From Acinetobacter indicus CIP 110367 (GTDB lineage: Bacteria > Pseudomonadota > Gammaproteobacteria > Pseudomonadales > Moraxellaceae), in contig NZ_KI530754.1 of the NCBI RefSeq assembly GCF_000488255.1, positions 699,807 to 763,806 of the forward strand: 64,000 bases of DNA, in the 5' to 3' direction. This document shows, piece after piece, positions 19,079 through 29,813 of the stretch; the first letter of the stretch is position 1; each line of letters begins with the position of its first letter. Under the pieces are notes generated by a model. That model saw nothing but the letters and a program-made list of their open reading frames with translations. It did not search any database and was not told the DNA's origin. Position numbers and translations under genes: made by a program.

Positions 19079-20197
19079 ATGGACTTTAATGATTTATTGA
19101 ATTTAATGATTCAGCAAAAAGCATCGGACCTGTTTATTACGGCCGATGTTGAGCCTTCCATGAAAATTAACGGCCAGATTGTGCCAGTGGCCAAATCCAA
19201 ACTGACCGGGGAAATTGTCGGCCAGCTGCTCAACTCGATTATGACCGACAAGCAGCGCAAGGAATTTGCCGATACCCGTGAATGTAACTTTGCCATCACC
19301 AACCGTGATAAAAGCGCACGTTTCCGTGTCAGCGCTTTTCAGCAGCGTGATGAACCGGGCATGGTGCTGCGTCGGATTGAAACCAAAATTCCGACCATGG
19401 AAGAACTGAAACTGCCACCGATTTTAAAAGATCTGGCCATGACCAAACGTGGCATCATCATCTTTGTCGGGGCAACCGGTACCGGTAAATCGACCTCTTT
19501 GGCGTCAATTATTGGTTATCGTAACCAGAATTCCAAAGGTCATATCATCACCATTGAAGACCCGATTGAATTTGTGCACGAACACGCCGGCTGTATTATT
19601 ACCCAGCGTGAAGTAGGCATTGATACCGATTCGTTTGAAGTGGCACTGAAAAACACCTTGCGTCAGGCCCCAGATGTGATCCTGATTGGTGAGATCCGTT
19701 CACGTGAAACCATGGATTATGCAATTGCCTTTGCCGAAACCGGTCACCTGGTATTTGCCACCCTGCACGCCAACAACGCCAACCAAGCCATTGACCGGAT
19801 TATCCACTTCTTTGAGGCTGACCGTCATGGCCAGCTGTTTATGGATTTATCACTGAACCTGAAAGCCATTGTGGCACAGCAGCTGATTCCTACTATTGAT
19901 GGCAACTCACGTCGTGCCGCGATTGAACTGCTGATTAACTCGCCACTGGTGTCCGATTTAATCCGTAAAGGCGATGTGCACGAAATTAAAGACCTGATGA
20001 AGCGTTCACGTGAGTTGGGTATGCAAACCTTTGACCAGGCCCTGTATGACCTGTATAAAGCCAAGCAGATCAGCTACAAAGATGCCCTGAAACATGCTGA
20101 CTCACCAAACGATTTGCGTCTGCAAATCAAGCTGTCGGAAGAAGGCGGCGAGCGTTTAATGCATGCCACTTCGAATATTACCTTCGACGGGCAATAA
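19079..20197 (+). CDS. pilU: Accessory retraction ATPase PilU
   Basis: 372 aa PilT paralogue. Walker A GATGTGKST near 131, IITIEDPIEFVHEHAGC, DVILIGEIRSRET and GHLVFATLHANNA are all present. PilU acts with PilT and adds force to pilus retraction. The C-terminal extension beyond the PilT length (LRLQIKLSEEGGERL...) is typical of PilU. It follows pilT at 27 bp and ends at a strong terminator. Confidence 0.96.
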   Translation: MDFNDLLNLMIQQKASDLFITADVEPSMKINGQIVPVAKSKLTGEIVGQLLNSIMTDKQRKEFADTRECNFAITNRDKSARFRVSAFQQRDEPGMVLRRIETKIPTMEELKLPPILKDLAMTKRGIIIFVGATGTGKSTSLASIIGYRNQNSKGHIITIEDPIEFVHEHAGCIITQREVGIDTDSFEVALKNTLRQAPDVILIGEIRSRETMDYAIAFAETGHLVFATLHANNANQAIDRIIHFFEADRHGQLFMDLSLNLKAIVAQQLIPTIDGNSRRAAIELLINSPLVSDLIRKGDVHEIKDLMKRSRELGMQTFDQALYDLYKAKQISYKDALKHADSPNDLRLQIKLSEEGGERLMHATSNITFDGQ

Positions 20198-20204
20198 TTT
20201 TAGG

Positions 20205-20238
20205 CAAAAAAAACAGGCTGATCTTCAGCCTGTTTTTA
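20205..20238. terminator. Bidirectional terminator between pilU and fur
   Basis: Stem AAACAGGCTGA / TCAGCCTGTTT with A- and T-tracts on opposite sides. It serves pilU (+) and possibly fur (-). Confidence 0.8.
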
Positions 20239-20269
20239 TGGGTTGATTTATTGATGGGCAGTTTTGCGC

Positions 20270-20707
20270 TTATTTTTTACGGAACGCTTCGCGGCATTCC
20301 GGCGCATCGCAGTAGCCATATAAATTCAGTGAGTGACCGGTCAGTTCAAAACCAAACTTTTTCGCCACTTCATGCTGTTCGTGTTCAATCACGTCGTTGG
20401 TAAATTCCACCACTTTATTACAGTTCTGGCATACCAGATGGTCGTGGTGATCTTCCTGCATAATTTCAAAAACCGAATGATTATTTTCAAAATTATGACG
20501 CTCGATAATCCCCGCAGCTTCAAACTGTGTTAACACGCGATACACAGTTGCTAAACCCACATCTTCACCCTGTTCGAGTAAAGTCTTGTAAATATCTTCC
20601 GCGCTTAAGTGATGTTGTCTTGAATTTTCTAATAATTCCAATATTTTAATTCGTGGAAGTGTAACTTTAAGGCCAGCTTTGCGTAGATCTTGATTTGAAA
20701 TAGGCAT
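20270..20707 (-). CDS. fur: Ferric uptake regulator Fur
   Basis: 145 aa. Fe(II)-dependent repressor of iron acquisition genes. The N-terminal winged helix (DLRKAGLKVTLPRIKILELLE, SAEDIYKTLLE, GLATVYRVLTQFEAAGI) is followed by the metal-binding dimer domain with EDHHDHLVC, CQNCNK and a second cysteine pair CDAPEC. Divergent from bamE across 112 bp, the common gammaproteobacterial arrangement. No obvious Fur box was identified by eye in the gap. Confidence 0.97.
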   Translation of the reverse strand: MPISNQDLRKAGLKVTLPRIKILELLENSRQHHLSAEDIYKTLLEQGEDVGLATVYRVLTQFEAAGIIERHNFENNHSVFEIMQEDHHDHLVCQNCNKVVEFTNDVIEHEQHEVAKKFGFELTGHSLNLYGYCDAPECREAFRKK

Positions 20708-20819
20708 GAAAAAAGGTCTCTCAACAAAATTAAAGTTGGAATATGCAACAAAGTTAAGATGCAGTATGATCTATGCTTGGATCGAATGCATCAATAATTA
20801 ATTGGGATAGTGTAGCAAA

Positions 20820-21218
20820 ATGCAAAAAGTCATGTTGACGTTATTCGTCACTTCATTGCTCATGGGTTGTTCGACCTTGGGCGTTTATAAAGTAGATATT
20901 CCTCAAGGCACCCCCTTAACCCAAGCACAAGCTGCAAAAATTCAGGTCGGCATGAGCCACCAACAGGTCCGCTTTTTGCTGGGTAGCCCAACCATTTCAG
21001 ATCCAATGAATCCTTTACGTTGGGACTATATTTACCATTATATCCCAGGAACCTATGCTAAAAAAGCCAAGATTCCCGCTGCACAAGGTCAACACTTAAA
21101 AATCTACTTCGATCAAACCGGTATTGTGCAGAAAATTGAAGGTTTAGAAACCATTCCTGAACAGCAACCAGGCTTACCGGGTTCAAAAGAAGCAATTTTA
21201 ACCGCGCCCCCACTATAG
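20820..21218 (+). CDS. bamE: Outer membrane assembly lipoprotein BamE (SmpA/OmlA)
   Basis: 132 aa. The signal peptide ends with lipobox LLMGC, giving lipidated Cys17. The SmpA/OmlA domain follows: GTPLTQAQAAKIQVGMSHQQVRFLLGSPTISDP and WDYIYHYIPG. BamE stabilises the BamA-BamD complex that inserts beta-barrels into the outer membrane. The Pro-rich C-terminal tail is variable in the family. Its downstream terminator has been split by the adjoining IS. Confidence 0.95.
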   Translation: MQKVMLTLFVTSLLMGCSTLGVYKVDIPQGTPLTQAQAAKIQVGMSHQQVRFLLGSPTISDPMNPLRWDYIYHYIPGTYAKKAKIPAAQGQHLKIYFDQTGIVQKIEGLETIPEQQPGLPGSKEAILTAPPL

Positions 21219-21234
21219 CCCCTTTCAGATAAAA

Positions 21235-21252
21235 AGAAACCCCTCAGTGAGG
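21235..21252 (+). terminator. Left half of the bamE/rnfH terminator, split by the IS
   Basis: The left flank reads aaacccctcagtgagg and the right flank of the IS reads cctcagtgaggggttttt. Joined without the IS and one duplication they give a hairpin AAACCCCTC/GAGGGGTTT with a 3-nt loop and a T-run. After insertion each side keeps only CCTCA/TGAGG with a 1-nt loop, too small to terminate well. Confidence 0.75.
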
Positions 21253-22643
21253 TAATGCCAGTCAGTTAAGAGATTGACTGGCTTTTTCTTGGGTATTTTT
21301 GAGGTTTTCCTTTTACAACCCTTGGATAACTCCTCACTCTTCTCTCAGGTATAACATACCGATTAGATTTCTCCATTAAACTTTCCAGATGTTTGGGTAG
21401 ATTACCTGCAGAAGCCAAAGAGTCGAATCTTAGTAAATTAAGAAGGGCGATAGATGCAATATGAAAACTGATCCTCAACGGGCTTACTTTGGCACGTTGA
21501 GCCATATATTTCATTTGTCTTCTTAGAACATTATAAGCAATCAAGACACCCCATAATTCTTGATAAATTAAGTCTGGCTGTTTGCTCCTTAAGTGCTTAC
21601 CTTCCTGTAAATTGCTTTTAATTTCTCGGTAACACATCTCTATCTCCCAACGTTGAGCATATAACTTTGCTAAAGTTCGAGCTGGATATGTCTTTGAATC
21701 TAATAATGAAGTGATATAACGGCGGATTTTTCCTGCCTGCTCAACTTCAATTAAACGTGCTTCCCAGTAATCTCCTAATGCTGGATTAAGTTTTTTGGCT
21801 CTTGCTGATATTGGCATCCTGATATGAAAATCATGTGGGGAATTCCGTTTAATTATGTCATAACGTAAATTATCTTTAGCTCGCATAAGCCAATGGCTTG
21901 ATTCTCCACGTGTTTGCCAGCCTATTAAAAAATCAGCAGAGAAATAAGCTCGATCAAACAAAGTAATACTTTGTGCTGGAGGAGATAATTGATTTGCTAA
22001 TGTGAGTTCACCTTGATCCATACTGCCTATTTGGGCATCTATGATTTCATGAGTATTGGTATTCACTAGACACGTGGCTCTCACTTGTGGGTAAGGTGCT
22101 ACAGCAGTTTTACCTTTAGATGAGCCAAAATGATTAAAATTCTCCTTGGTCAGTGGCATAGACCAAACCACCCCGTCAACAGCACATACACTAAGACCTT
22201 GAAAGCTTGAATATTGTTGTTGTGATTCATCAAACCATGCTTGGCTGATTAAGGAGAATAAGGCAGCTAAGGGTTCTCGACCTAAACGTTGTCGAGCTTG
22301 GACAGCTGCACTAGGAACACAATAATCTGTTGTACCAAACACGAGTTTTAATTGTTCTACCACATAGCTGATGGGTTGATTGCGAAACAAGGCAAGCCCA
22401 AGAACAAGCCAAACCACGTGCTCAGCAGGTAATTTTCTCCTTCTGATCGATGCCTTACCTGTTTGATGCAGGCTTGTTTCAATCCAATTTAAGTCAATAA
22501 GTTCACAAAAATGGCTAAGTGATGGGAGAGCATGTTCAAGAGTGGATTCTAAATGTTCAGATAAAGACATAAAAAAATGAGCGTATTTACATACACTCAT
22601 TTTTACTACATTTTTCTAAAATTTGCTTAACTGACTGGCATTA
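21253..22643 (-). mobile_element. IS4-group insertion sequence (1391 bp)
   Basis: Perfect 18-bp terminal inverted repeats TAATGCCAGTCAGTTAAG at 21253-21270 and 22626-22643, close to the ends of IS4 itself. They are flanked by 11-bp direct repeats cctcagtgagg at 21242-21252 and 22644-22654; IS4-type elements make 10-13 bp duplications. One transposase gene fills the element on the minus strand. The intact ends, intact duplication and intact frame point to a recent insertion. Confidence 0.95.
21266..22600 (-). CDS. tnp: IS4-family DDE transposase
   Basis: 444 aa from the ATG at 22600 (434 aa from the ATG at 22570, which matches IS4 TnpA better at the N-terminus). The N-terminal region has RRRKLPAEHVVWLVLGLAL and PSAAVQARQRLG. 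The catalytic acids are in AVDGVVW, LFDRAYFS and the Y(2)R(3)E(6)K box WEIEMCYREIKSNLQ. The C-terminus RERRVRSYPRVVKGKP-like block closely follows IS4 of E. coli. The frame is unbroken, so transposition may still be possible. The stop lies within the left inverted repeat. Confidence 0.95.
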   Translation of the reverse strand: MSVCKYAHFFMSLSEHLESTLEHALPSLSHFCELIDLNWIETSLHQTGKASIRRRKLPAEHVVWLVLGLALFRNQPISYVVEQLKLVFGTTDYCVPSAAVQARQRLGREPLAALFSLISQAWFDESQQQYSSFQGLSVCAVDGVVWSMPLTKENFNHFGSSKGKTAVAPYPQVRATCLVNTNTHEIIDAQIGSMDQGELTLANQLSPPAQSITLFDRAYFSADFLIGWQTRGESSHWLMRAKDNLRYDIIKRNSPHDFHIRMPISARAKKLNPALGDYWEARLIEVEQAGKIRRYITSLLDSKTYPARTLAKLYAQRWEIEMCYREIKSNLQEGKHLRSKQPDLIYQELWGVLIAYNVLRRQMKYMAQRAKVSPLRISFHIASIALLNLLRFDSLASAGNLPKHLESLMEKSNRYVIPERRVRSYPRVVKGKPQKYPRKSQSIS

Positions 22644-22662
22644 CCTCAGTGAGGGGTTTTTC

Positions 22663-22986
22663 TTATGAACTCAATTGCTTAAAGCGATTGCCTTTGGCAT
22701 AGCGGCCCACCGGGTTTTTCGCTGCTCGTTTGCGGCGGATATCTTTCGGATTAATGGTCAGCGGCCGGTAAATCTCGACCCGGTCACCCGGTTGCAGTGG
22801 CTGCTGCGCATCGGTTAAACGGCTACCAAAAATTCCCAGTTGCAGCGGTTCAGGCAAACTGACCTGTTCGCTAATCCCGCTCTGCTGAATCGCATCCAGC
22901 GCAGTCATGCCATTTTGATACGGCACTGCCAGATGAAACTGCTGTTCGGCTGAGGCAAAAGCCACCCAGACATACTGCGCAGTCAT
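22663..22986 (-). CDS. rnfH: RnfH-family ubiquitin-like protein
   Basis: 107 aa from the ATG at 22986. The start overlaps the upstream gene's TGA (TGATG), so translational coupling is likely. Beta-grasp pattern: YVWVAFASAEQQFHLAVPYQNGMTALDAIQQSG, then GIFGSRLTDAQQPLQPGDRVEIYRPLTINPKDIRRKRA, the YRPL-xxDPKExRRxRA ending typical of RnfH/UPF0125. Function is uncertain; in other gammaproteobacteria it accompanies ratA and bamE. Its natural terminator is the one split by the IS. Confidence 0.92.
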   Translation of the reverse strand: MTAQYVWVAFASAEQQFHLAVPYQNGMTALDAIQQSGISEQVSLPEPLQLGIFGSRLTDAQQPLQPGDRVEIYRPLTINPKDIRRKRAAKNPVGRYAKGNRFKQLSS

Positions 22987-24068
22987 CAGAACATTTGTCC
23001 AATTACGGCCAGTAGCGCAGCAATAATCGCCAGTGGCAGGACAATACGGATGGCAATACGCCACAGGTTATAAAACGCTTCACTGCTGAAGTTCATGGAT
23101 TTACGCAAATGACTGATTTTCATGATCCAACCGGCGAAAATCGCATAAATCAGACAAATCACCAGGCCCCAGATCATCAGCAGCGGATTTAACACACTGG
23201 CCAGACCTGGAATGGCCCAGATCAACGTGGCTGCCAGCAGAATGATCCATTGAATTGCCACTGCAATCTGACGCTGTGCCAACTGTTCACGTGCCAGTTG
23301 CAGGATGAGCGCAGCAGCCATCACCACAGCAAAAGCCAGCGCAAAAGCGGGTAGCTGAGCAGTCGCGGCAAAGAAAGCAAAGGCAATCACGGCCAGTAAT
23401 TGCGCCAGCCAGATCGGGAACACGGTTTTGGTCGCCACCTGTTGCTGTTGTACCGCCGGCAAACTGGTTTGCCAGTACAGACCCAGACCTAGGCCACTGG
23501 CCACCAACGCCAGTACTGTGGCATTGCCCCACTCGCCAAACTCAAGCGCGGTCATTTGCCATTCAGCAACCGGAGCACCCATCACTTGCGCCAGAATAAA
23601 GGCAGCAATCACACCGACCGTAGTCAGGCCAAGCAGCAGCAGACGCGAAATAAAAGACAATGCCAGGGCAACCAGTGCCAAGCCAATAAAAATCCACAAC
23701 GGTAGAATCGTTGGCAGTGCCAGCTGGGTCAGCATTTGGCTGACATTAAACAGCATCGCGCCTGCTAAAAATGGAATAAACACCGCGGCCAGCCAGCCCA
23801 CCAGACGCCACTGTGCAGAGGCATCGGCATCACGGGTCAAACTGGATAGAGCCTGCAAGGCTGTAGTTTTTGAACGCTTGGCCAGCGCAATTTCCATATA
23901 GGTCAATGGCAAGGCCAGCACCAGCATGGTACCTAACCACAGCAGCCAGAAGTCCAGTTGACGTTCCAGCTGAATGCCAGTGACCGGTGCCAGTGTGGCA
24001 ATCAGAATAAATGATAAACAAAATGCCATCAGCGGCGATAACCATCGTGACATAGCATTGTCCTGCAT
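22986..24068 (-). CDS. Divergent NSS/SNF-like membrane transporter
   Basis: 360 aa with about ten hydrophobic segments. LALPLTYMEIALAKRSKTTALQALSSL near residue 55 matches the neurotransmitter:sodium symporter motif after the second helix. The C-terminal FYNLWRIAIRIVLPLAI also resembles the last helices of that family. It is shorter than usual NSS proteins (440+ aa), and the first helix lacks a clear NxG sodium-binding motif. The ATG at 24068 has a GGAAAG upstream; ATG at 24053 is an alternative. It overlaps rnfH by one base. Substrate unknown; the family call rests on two motifs. Confidence 0.65.
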   Translation of the reverse strand: MQDNAMSRWLSPLMAFCLSFILIATLAPVTGIQLERQLDFWLLWLGTMLVLALPLTYMEIALAKRSKTTALQALSSLTRDADASAQWRLVGWLAAVFIPFLAGAMLFNVSQMLTQLALPTILPLWIFIGLALVALALSFISRLLLLGLTTVGVIAAFILAQVMGAPVAEWQMTALEFGEWGNATVLALVASGLGLGLYWQTSLPAVQQQQVATKTVFPIWLAQLLAVIAFAFFAATAQLPAFALAFAVVMAAALILQLAREQLAQRQIAVAIQWIILLAATLIWAIPGLASVLNPLLMIWGLVICLIYAIFAGWIMKISHLRKSMNFSSEAFYNLWRIAIRIVLPLAIIAALLAVIGQMF

Positions 24069-24129
24069 GATGCTTTCCTAATAAAAATCTATCGCTATTT
24101 TGCCCTTGTCACCCGGGAAAATCAAAAAC

Positions 24130-24168
24130 TAAAAAAGAAAAAGCAAACCATTGCCATCAATGGTTTGC
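24130..24168 (-). terminator. Terminator of the bacteriohemerythrin gene
   Basis: Perfect 11-bp stem GCAAACCATTG / CAATGGTTTGC with a 4-nt loop, followed on the minus strand by a T-rich run. Confidence 0.8.
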
Positions 24169-24234
24169 TGCGCTAGTTTTTAGTCCAATATTGTTGTTCT
24201 CTGGTTTTATTAATTGTGCAGTAATTTATTCTGT

Positions 24235-24690
24235 TTATGAGAAGAAACGGGCAAACCAGTTTTTACCTTTTTTCTTTTCTTTTTCCTGAATAATACCCAT
24301 CATATTTTCTTTTACAGCGCCAACATAATCTGCATCATCATGCTGAATATGGTTAATTAACCATTTTGACAACACTTCGTGCAGTTCTCCTTCAATGGAA
24401 TGCCCCATTTCAAAGCGTTCACGATACGACTCGATTTTTTTAATAAATAAGTCATGTACGCGTTTATGTGGTACGCGGTATTTATAACCGGCTTCTTCTT
24501 GTAAAGATTCTTCAAAGGTAAAATGAGACTGGGTATAGTCAATAATATTATCGAGAATCTGTTTAATACGGGCACGATCGGTATTTTCACCAATCTCGAC
24601 AATTTCGTTAATATAATCAAGAATACGTTTATGTTGGTCATCAATCACATCGATGCCAGTATTATATTCTGGAATCCACTTCATTTTCAT
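24235..24690 (-). CDS. Bacteriohemerythrin
   Basis: 151 aa four-helix diiron oxygen-binding protein. Iron ligands are visible in order: DDQHKRILDYIN, HFTFEESLQE, HKRVHDLFIKK and HIQHDDADYV. The family binds O2 at a non-heme diiron centre and may deliver, store or sense oxygen. The C-terminal tail is Lys-rich with a final aromatic patch (NWFARFF). It is a monocistronic gene with its own terminator and about 250 bp of AT-rich DNA upstream (24691-24946) in which no other feature was found. Confidence 0.93.
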   Translation of the reverse strand: MKMKWIPEYNTGIDVIDDQHKRILDYINEIVEIGENTDRARIKQILDNIIDYTQSHFTFEESLQEEAGYKYRVPHKRVHDLFIKKIESYRERFEMGHSIEGELHEVLSKWLINHIQHDDADYVGAVKENMMGIIQEKEKKKGKNWFARFFS

Positions 24691-24946
24691 ACGACCACCC
24701 CTGAATCAAATGATTTATAAGCTTTGAGCATAGTAGCCATATTTAATTTAAAATAAAAATGAAGTGATTTACTTGGGATTCCTGTTTCTGCCAACAAATT
24801 CACACAAACCCTTGTTTTATAATGTTTATATTATTTTAACCTGAGCAAAAGAGTCAGTTATTATTTAACCGTTTTATTATTTTCTGCCGTATTTTTAGAC
24901 TTAAATAAAATACGGCACTATTTAAAATAAAATATACAACAGTAGA

Positions 24947-25795
24947 TTAATATTGATCGGCGCGGGTAATCCGTTTTAATTCCGGATTCAGACGTTCTTT
25001 TTCCAAACGTTCAATATAAGTCAGCTGTTTTCTGATCGGCTGTCCCTGCTGGAATAAAATCATTTCGCCGGGGCTAAAAGCCTGCCAGGTTTCATTTTGA
25101 GTCAACGGTTCAGTGGTAATCACCGCCACCCGATCTTCCGGTGTGGTAACCTGGCTAAAATCGACCTCGACATCAATATCAATTAATTGTGCCGGTTTAA
25201 ACGGGTATTCACGCACCAGCCAGTGCAGTTTGGTGGTAGCATAGCTAAACAGCGCCTGACCATTAGACAGACAGAAGTTAAAGGTGCCATGCTCGGCAAT
25301 TTTCGGGGAAATTTCGGTCAGCAGTTCAAAGAGCTGCTCTAAAGACGGTTCCACAAAACCGAATTTCTGTACCATCTGATCGAGCAAATAACAGAATGCC
25401 CGCTCGCTATCGGTATTGCCCACCGGGGTAAAATGACCGCTTAAGGCTGGATCAAAATGGTGTAAATCGCCATTATGGGCAAAAATCCAGTGGCGTCCCC
25501 ACAGCTCCCGAATAAAGGGATGGGAATTTTCCAGGGTAATTTTGCCTTGCGTGGCTTTGCGAATATGCGCAATCACATTGCGTGATTTAATTGGATAGTT
25601 GCGTACCAGCTCGGCAATCGGTGATTCCACTGCCGACTGGTTATCGACAAATAAGCGGCAGGCCTTGTCTTCAAAAAAGGCGATGCCAAAGCCATCACTA
25701 TGGTCGGAAGTTATGCCAGCACGTTGTGAAAAACCACGAAATGAAAAGGTAATATCAGTAGGTGTTGCACAATTCATTCCGAGTAACTGGCACAT
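24947..25795 (-). CDS. Class II glutamine amidotransferase, YafJ-like
   Basis: 282 aa. The ATG at 25795 is chosen because it puts Cys at position 2 (MCQLLGMNC...), the N-terminal nucleophile exposed after Met removal; the longer frame from 25837 would bury it. Glutaminase-domain motifs: GFSQRAG, SDGFGIAFFE, NVIAHIRKAT, NSHPFIRELWGRHWIFAHNGDL and NTDSERAFCYLLDQ. YafJ-type proteins are glutaminase-only members whose acceptor is not known. It is separated from the OlsB-like gene by 86 bp and lies on the same strand. Confidence 0.88.
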   Translation of the reverse strand: MCQLLGMNCATPTDITFSFRGFSQRAGITSDHSDGFGIAFFEDKACRLFVDNQSAVESPIAELVRNYPIKSRNVIAHIRKATQGKITLENSHPFIRELWGRHWIFAHNGDLHHFDPALSGHFTPVGNTDSERAFCYLLDQMVQKFGFVEPSLEQLFELLTEISPKIAEHGTFNFCLSNGQALFSYATTKLHWLVREYPFKPAQLIDIDVEVDFSQVTTPEDRVAVITTEPLTQNETWQAFSPGEMILFQQGQPIRKQLTYIERLEKERLNPELKRITRADQY

Positions 25796-25881
25796 ACAGG
25801 ACTTCAACATCTGATTAAAACTGCATTTATTGTGCATGACTCTGTCAAGCCATGCAAATCACAATCGCTGCAAAGTTTTAT

Positions 25882-26694
25882 TTATTCCACAATGTGGCGG
25901 GTATTTTTCTTGAGTACCATCTTTTTTAGCACCTGGTTCATTTCGACAAAGACAAAATAATCCAGACAGTTAAACTCCTGATCATAATAGGCTTCGGTGG
26001 ACAGCTTGCCCTGCATTTTCAGGTAAATATCAAACAGCTTGGGAATCCGGCCCTGTTTCAGCGAAGTCATTTCAGAGGCCTGTGGAATATACGCCTGTTT
26101 CGAGGCAATGCTACAGCGCTGCTGTTCGCTTAACTGCTGGATATACTGATGGGTATGATAGGCACGCGCTTCATTGCCTTCTAAACGCACACTAACACAG
26201 CCAATCAAATAGCGGGCTTTCATGCTCCACAGTACTTTGGGCACCAGATTCAGCCATAAAATGGATAAGGCTTTACCGGCCCGATGCCGTGGATGCACGC
26301 AGGTACGGCCAATTTCCACAATATTGTTGAGATGCTTTAATTGCTCTTCAATGGCAAATTCGCTGGCACTATAACTTTGCGCCAGCTCATGCCCTTGAAA
26401 CAGTTTTAATCGGGTATAGGCCACAATTTCCCCACTGGCCTTATCCCTTAATACGGCATGTTCGCATCCAAAATCGTAAACATCCTGATCCAGTCCATGC
26501 TCAAACTGCAAACCGAACTGGTTGGCAAACTGCTCGGCACGAAATTGCTGTACTTCTTTTAACTGTTTTAAATTTTCAACCCATTCAAAGCTGTATTCTG
26601 TTTTTGTTGTGGTTTTAAAATCATATTTGGTATGATTTTTTTTGCTTAAAGGAAAACTCAAATTTTGTCGATATTGATTGAGTTTGGCTAACAT
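25882..26694 (-). CDS. GNAT-like N-acyltransferase (OlsB / hemolysin-like)
   Basis: 270 aa. VEIGRTCVHPRHRAGKALSILW is the hallmark of ornithine-lipid OlsB-type acyl-ACP N-acyltransferases, preceded by a GEIVAYTRLKLF strand pair. ATG at 26694 has AGGAG 9 nt upstream. OlsB transfers 3-hydroxyacyl chains to ornithine in the first step of ornithine lipid synthesis. The second acyl transfer is done by a PlsC-like enzyme; such a protein is encoded at 32.9 kb but is not linked. A related N-acyl amino acid product is equally possible. Confidence 0.75.
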   Translation of the reverse strand: MLAKLNQYRQNLSFPLSKKNHTKYDFKTTTKTEYSFEWVENLKQLKEVQQFRAEQFANQFGLQFEHGLDQDVYDFGCEHAVLRDKASGEIVAYTRLKLFQGHELAQSYSASEFAIEEQLKHLNNIVEIGRTCVHPRHRAGKALSILWLNLVPKVLWSMKARYLIGCVSVRLEGNEARAYHTHQYIQQLSEQQRCSIASKQAYIPQASEMTSLKQGRIPKLFDIYLKMQGKLSTEAYYDQEFNCLDYFVFVEMNQVLKKMVLKKNTRHIVE

Positions 26695-26767
26695 CGATCA
26701 GCACTCCTAATGTTCTGCCTATACACTAGGCGATGCAGATGACAATTCAATGACCAAAAATCAGCCA

Positions 26768-26793
26768 TAAAAAAAGGCCTCCTTAGAGACCTT
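26768..26793 (-). terminator. Terminator of argB
   Basis: 8-bp stem (one G-T pair) AAGGTCTC / GAGGCCTT read on the minus strand with loop TAAG, followed by seven T. It lies just beyond the argB stop. Confidence 0.75.
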
Positions 26794-26808
26794 GAGTTGT
26801 TTTAACTC

Positions 26809-29146
<2,338 letters not shown>

Positions 29147-29289
29147 GGCAGAACTACTTTATATATGAATAGGGAGAATGATTGTTTTAGGCTTTTTAAT
29201 ATAAGAACTGATTCTATGCGGCCGAAAACAGAATTCACGCTACAAAATGTAATTTTAAGTGTTTGTTGCGTTACTTTCTAGCGTGTTGT

Positions 29290-29316
29290 GATAAAGCCTA
29301 ATGTTTAGGCTTTATC
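29290..29316 (-). terminator. Terminator after dut
   Basis: Perfect stem GATAAAGCCTA / TAGGCTTTATC with a short loop, 14 bp beyond the dut stop. The T-tract is short in both directions. Confidence 0.65.
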
Positions 29317-29329
29317 ATTCAAGCAGATT

Positions 29330-29782
29330 TTAAGCTTTACCGGTATGGCCAAAACCGCCAGCACCACGTTCGGTGGCTTCAAATTCATCGACCAGATCAA
29401 ACTGGGCTTGTGCCACCGGCACCAGCACATATTGCGCCAGACGCTCACCTGGTTCCAGGCTAAATGCAGTTTGACCACGGTTCCAGACCGACACCATCAG
29501 TTCGCCCTGATAGTCAGAATCAATCAGGCCAACCAGGTTGCCGAGCACAATACCATGTTTATGGCCCAGACCCGAACGTGGCAGGATTAAACCGGCAAAA
29601 TGCGGATCTTCAATATAAATCGCCAGACCAGTTTTGACCAATACGGTTTGACCCGGCTCAATGACGGTGGTCTCATTTACGCAGGCACGCAAATCCAGAC
29701 CTGCCGAACCAGAGGTAGCATAGGTTGGCATTGGCCATTCTTGGCCCAAACGTGCATCAAGCACTTTTACCTGAACTTTCAT
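29330..29782 (-). CDS. dut: Deoxyuridine 5'-triphosphate nucleotidohydrolase (dUTPase)
   Basis: 150 aa trimeric dUTPase; hydrolyses dUTP to dUMP and PPi, keeping uracil out of DNA and feeding dTMP synthesis. The five motifs are seen: [42 protein letters not shown] and the C-terminal Gly-rich arm [11 protein letters not shown]. It follows rep at 31 bp on the same strand. Confidence 0.96.
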   Translation of the reverse strand: MKVQVKVLDARLGQEWPMPTYATSGSAGLDLRACVNETTVIEPGQTVLVKTGLAIYIEDPHFAGLILPRSGLGHKHGIVLGNLVGLIDSDYQGELMVSVWNRGQTAFSLEPGERLAQYVLVPVAQAQFDLVDEFEATERGAGGFGHTGKA

Positions 29783-29813
29783 CAGTTATTCCTGTTTATA
29801 TCAATGATATGGT

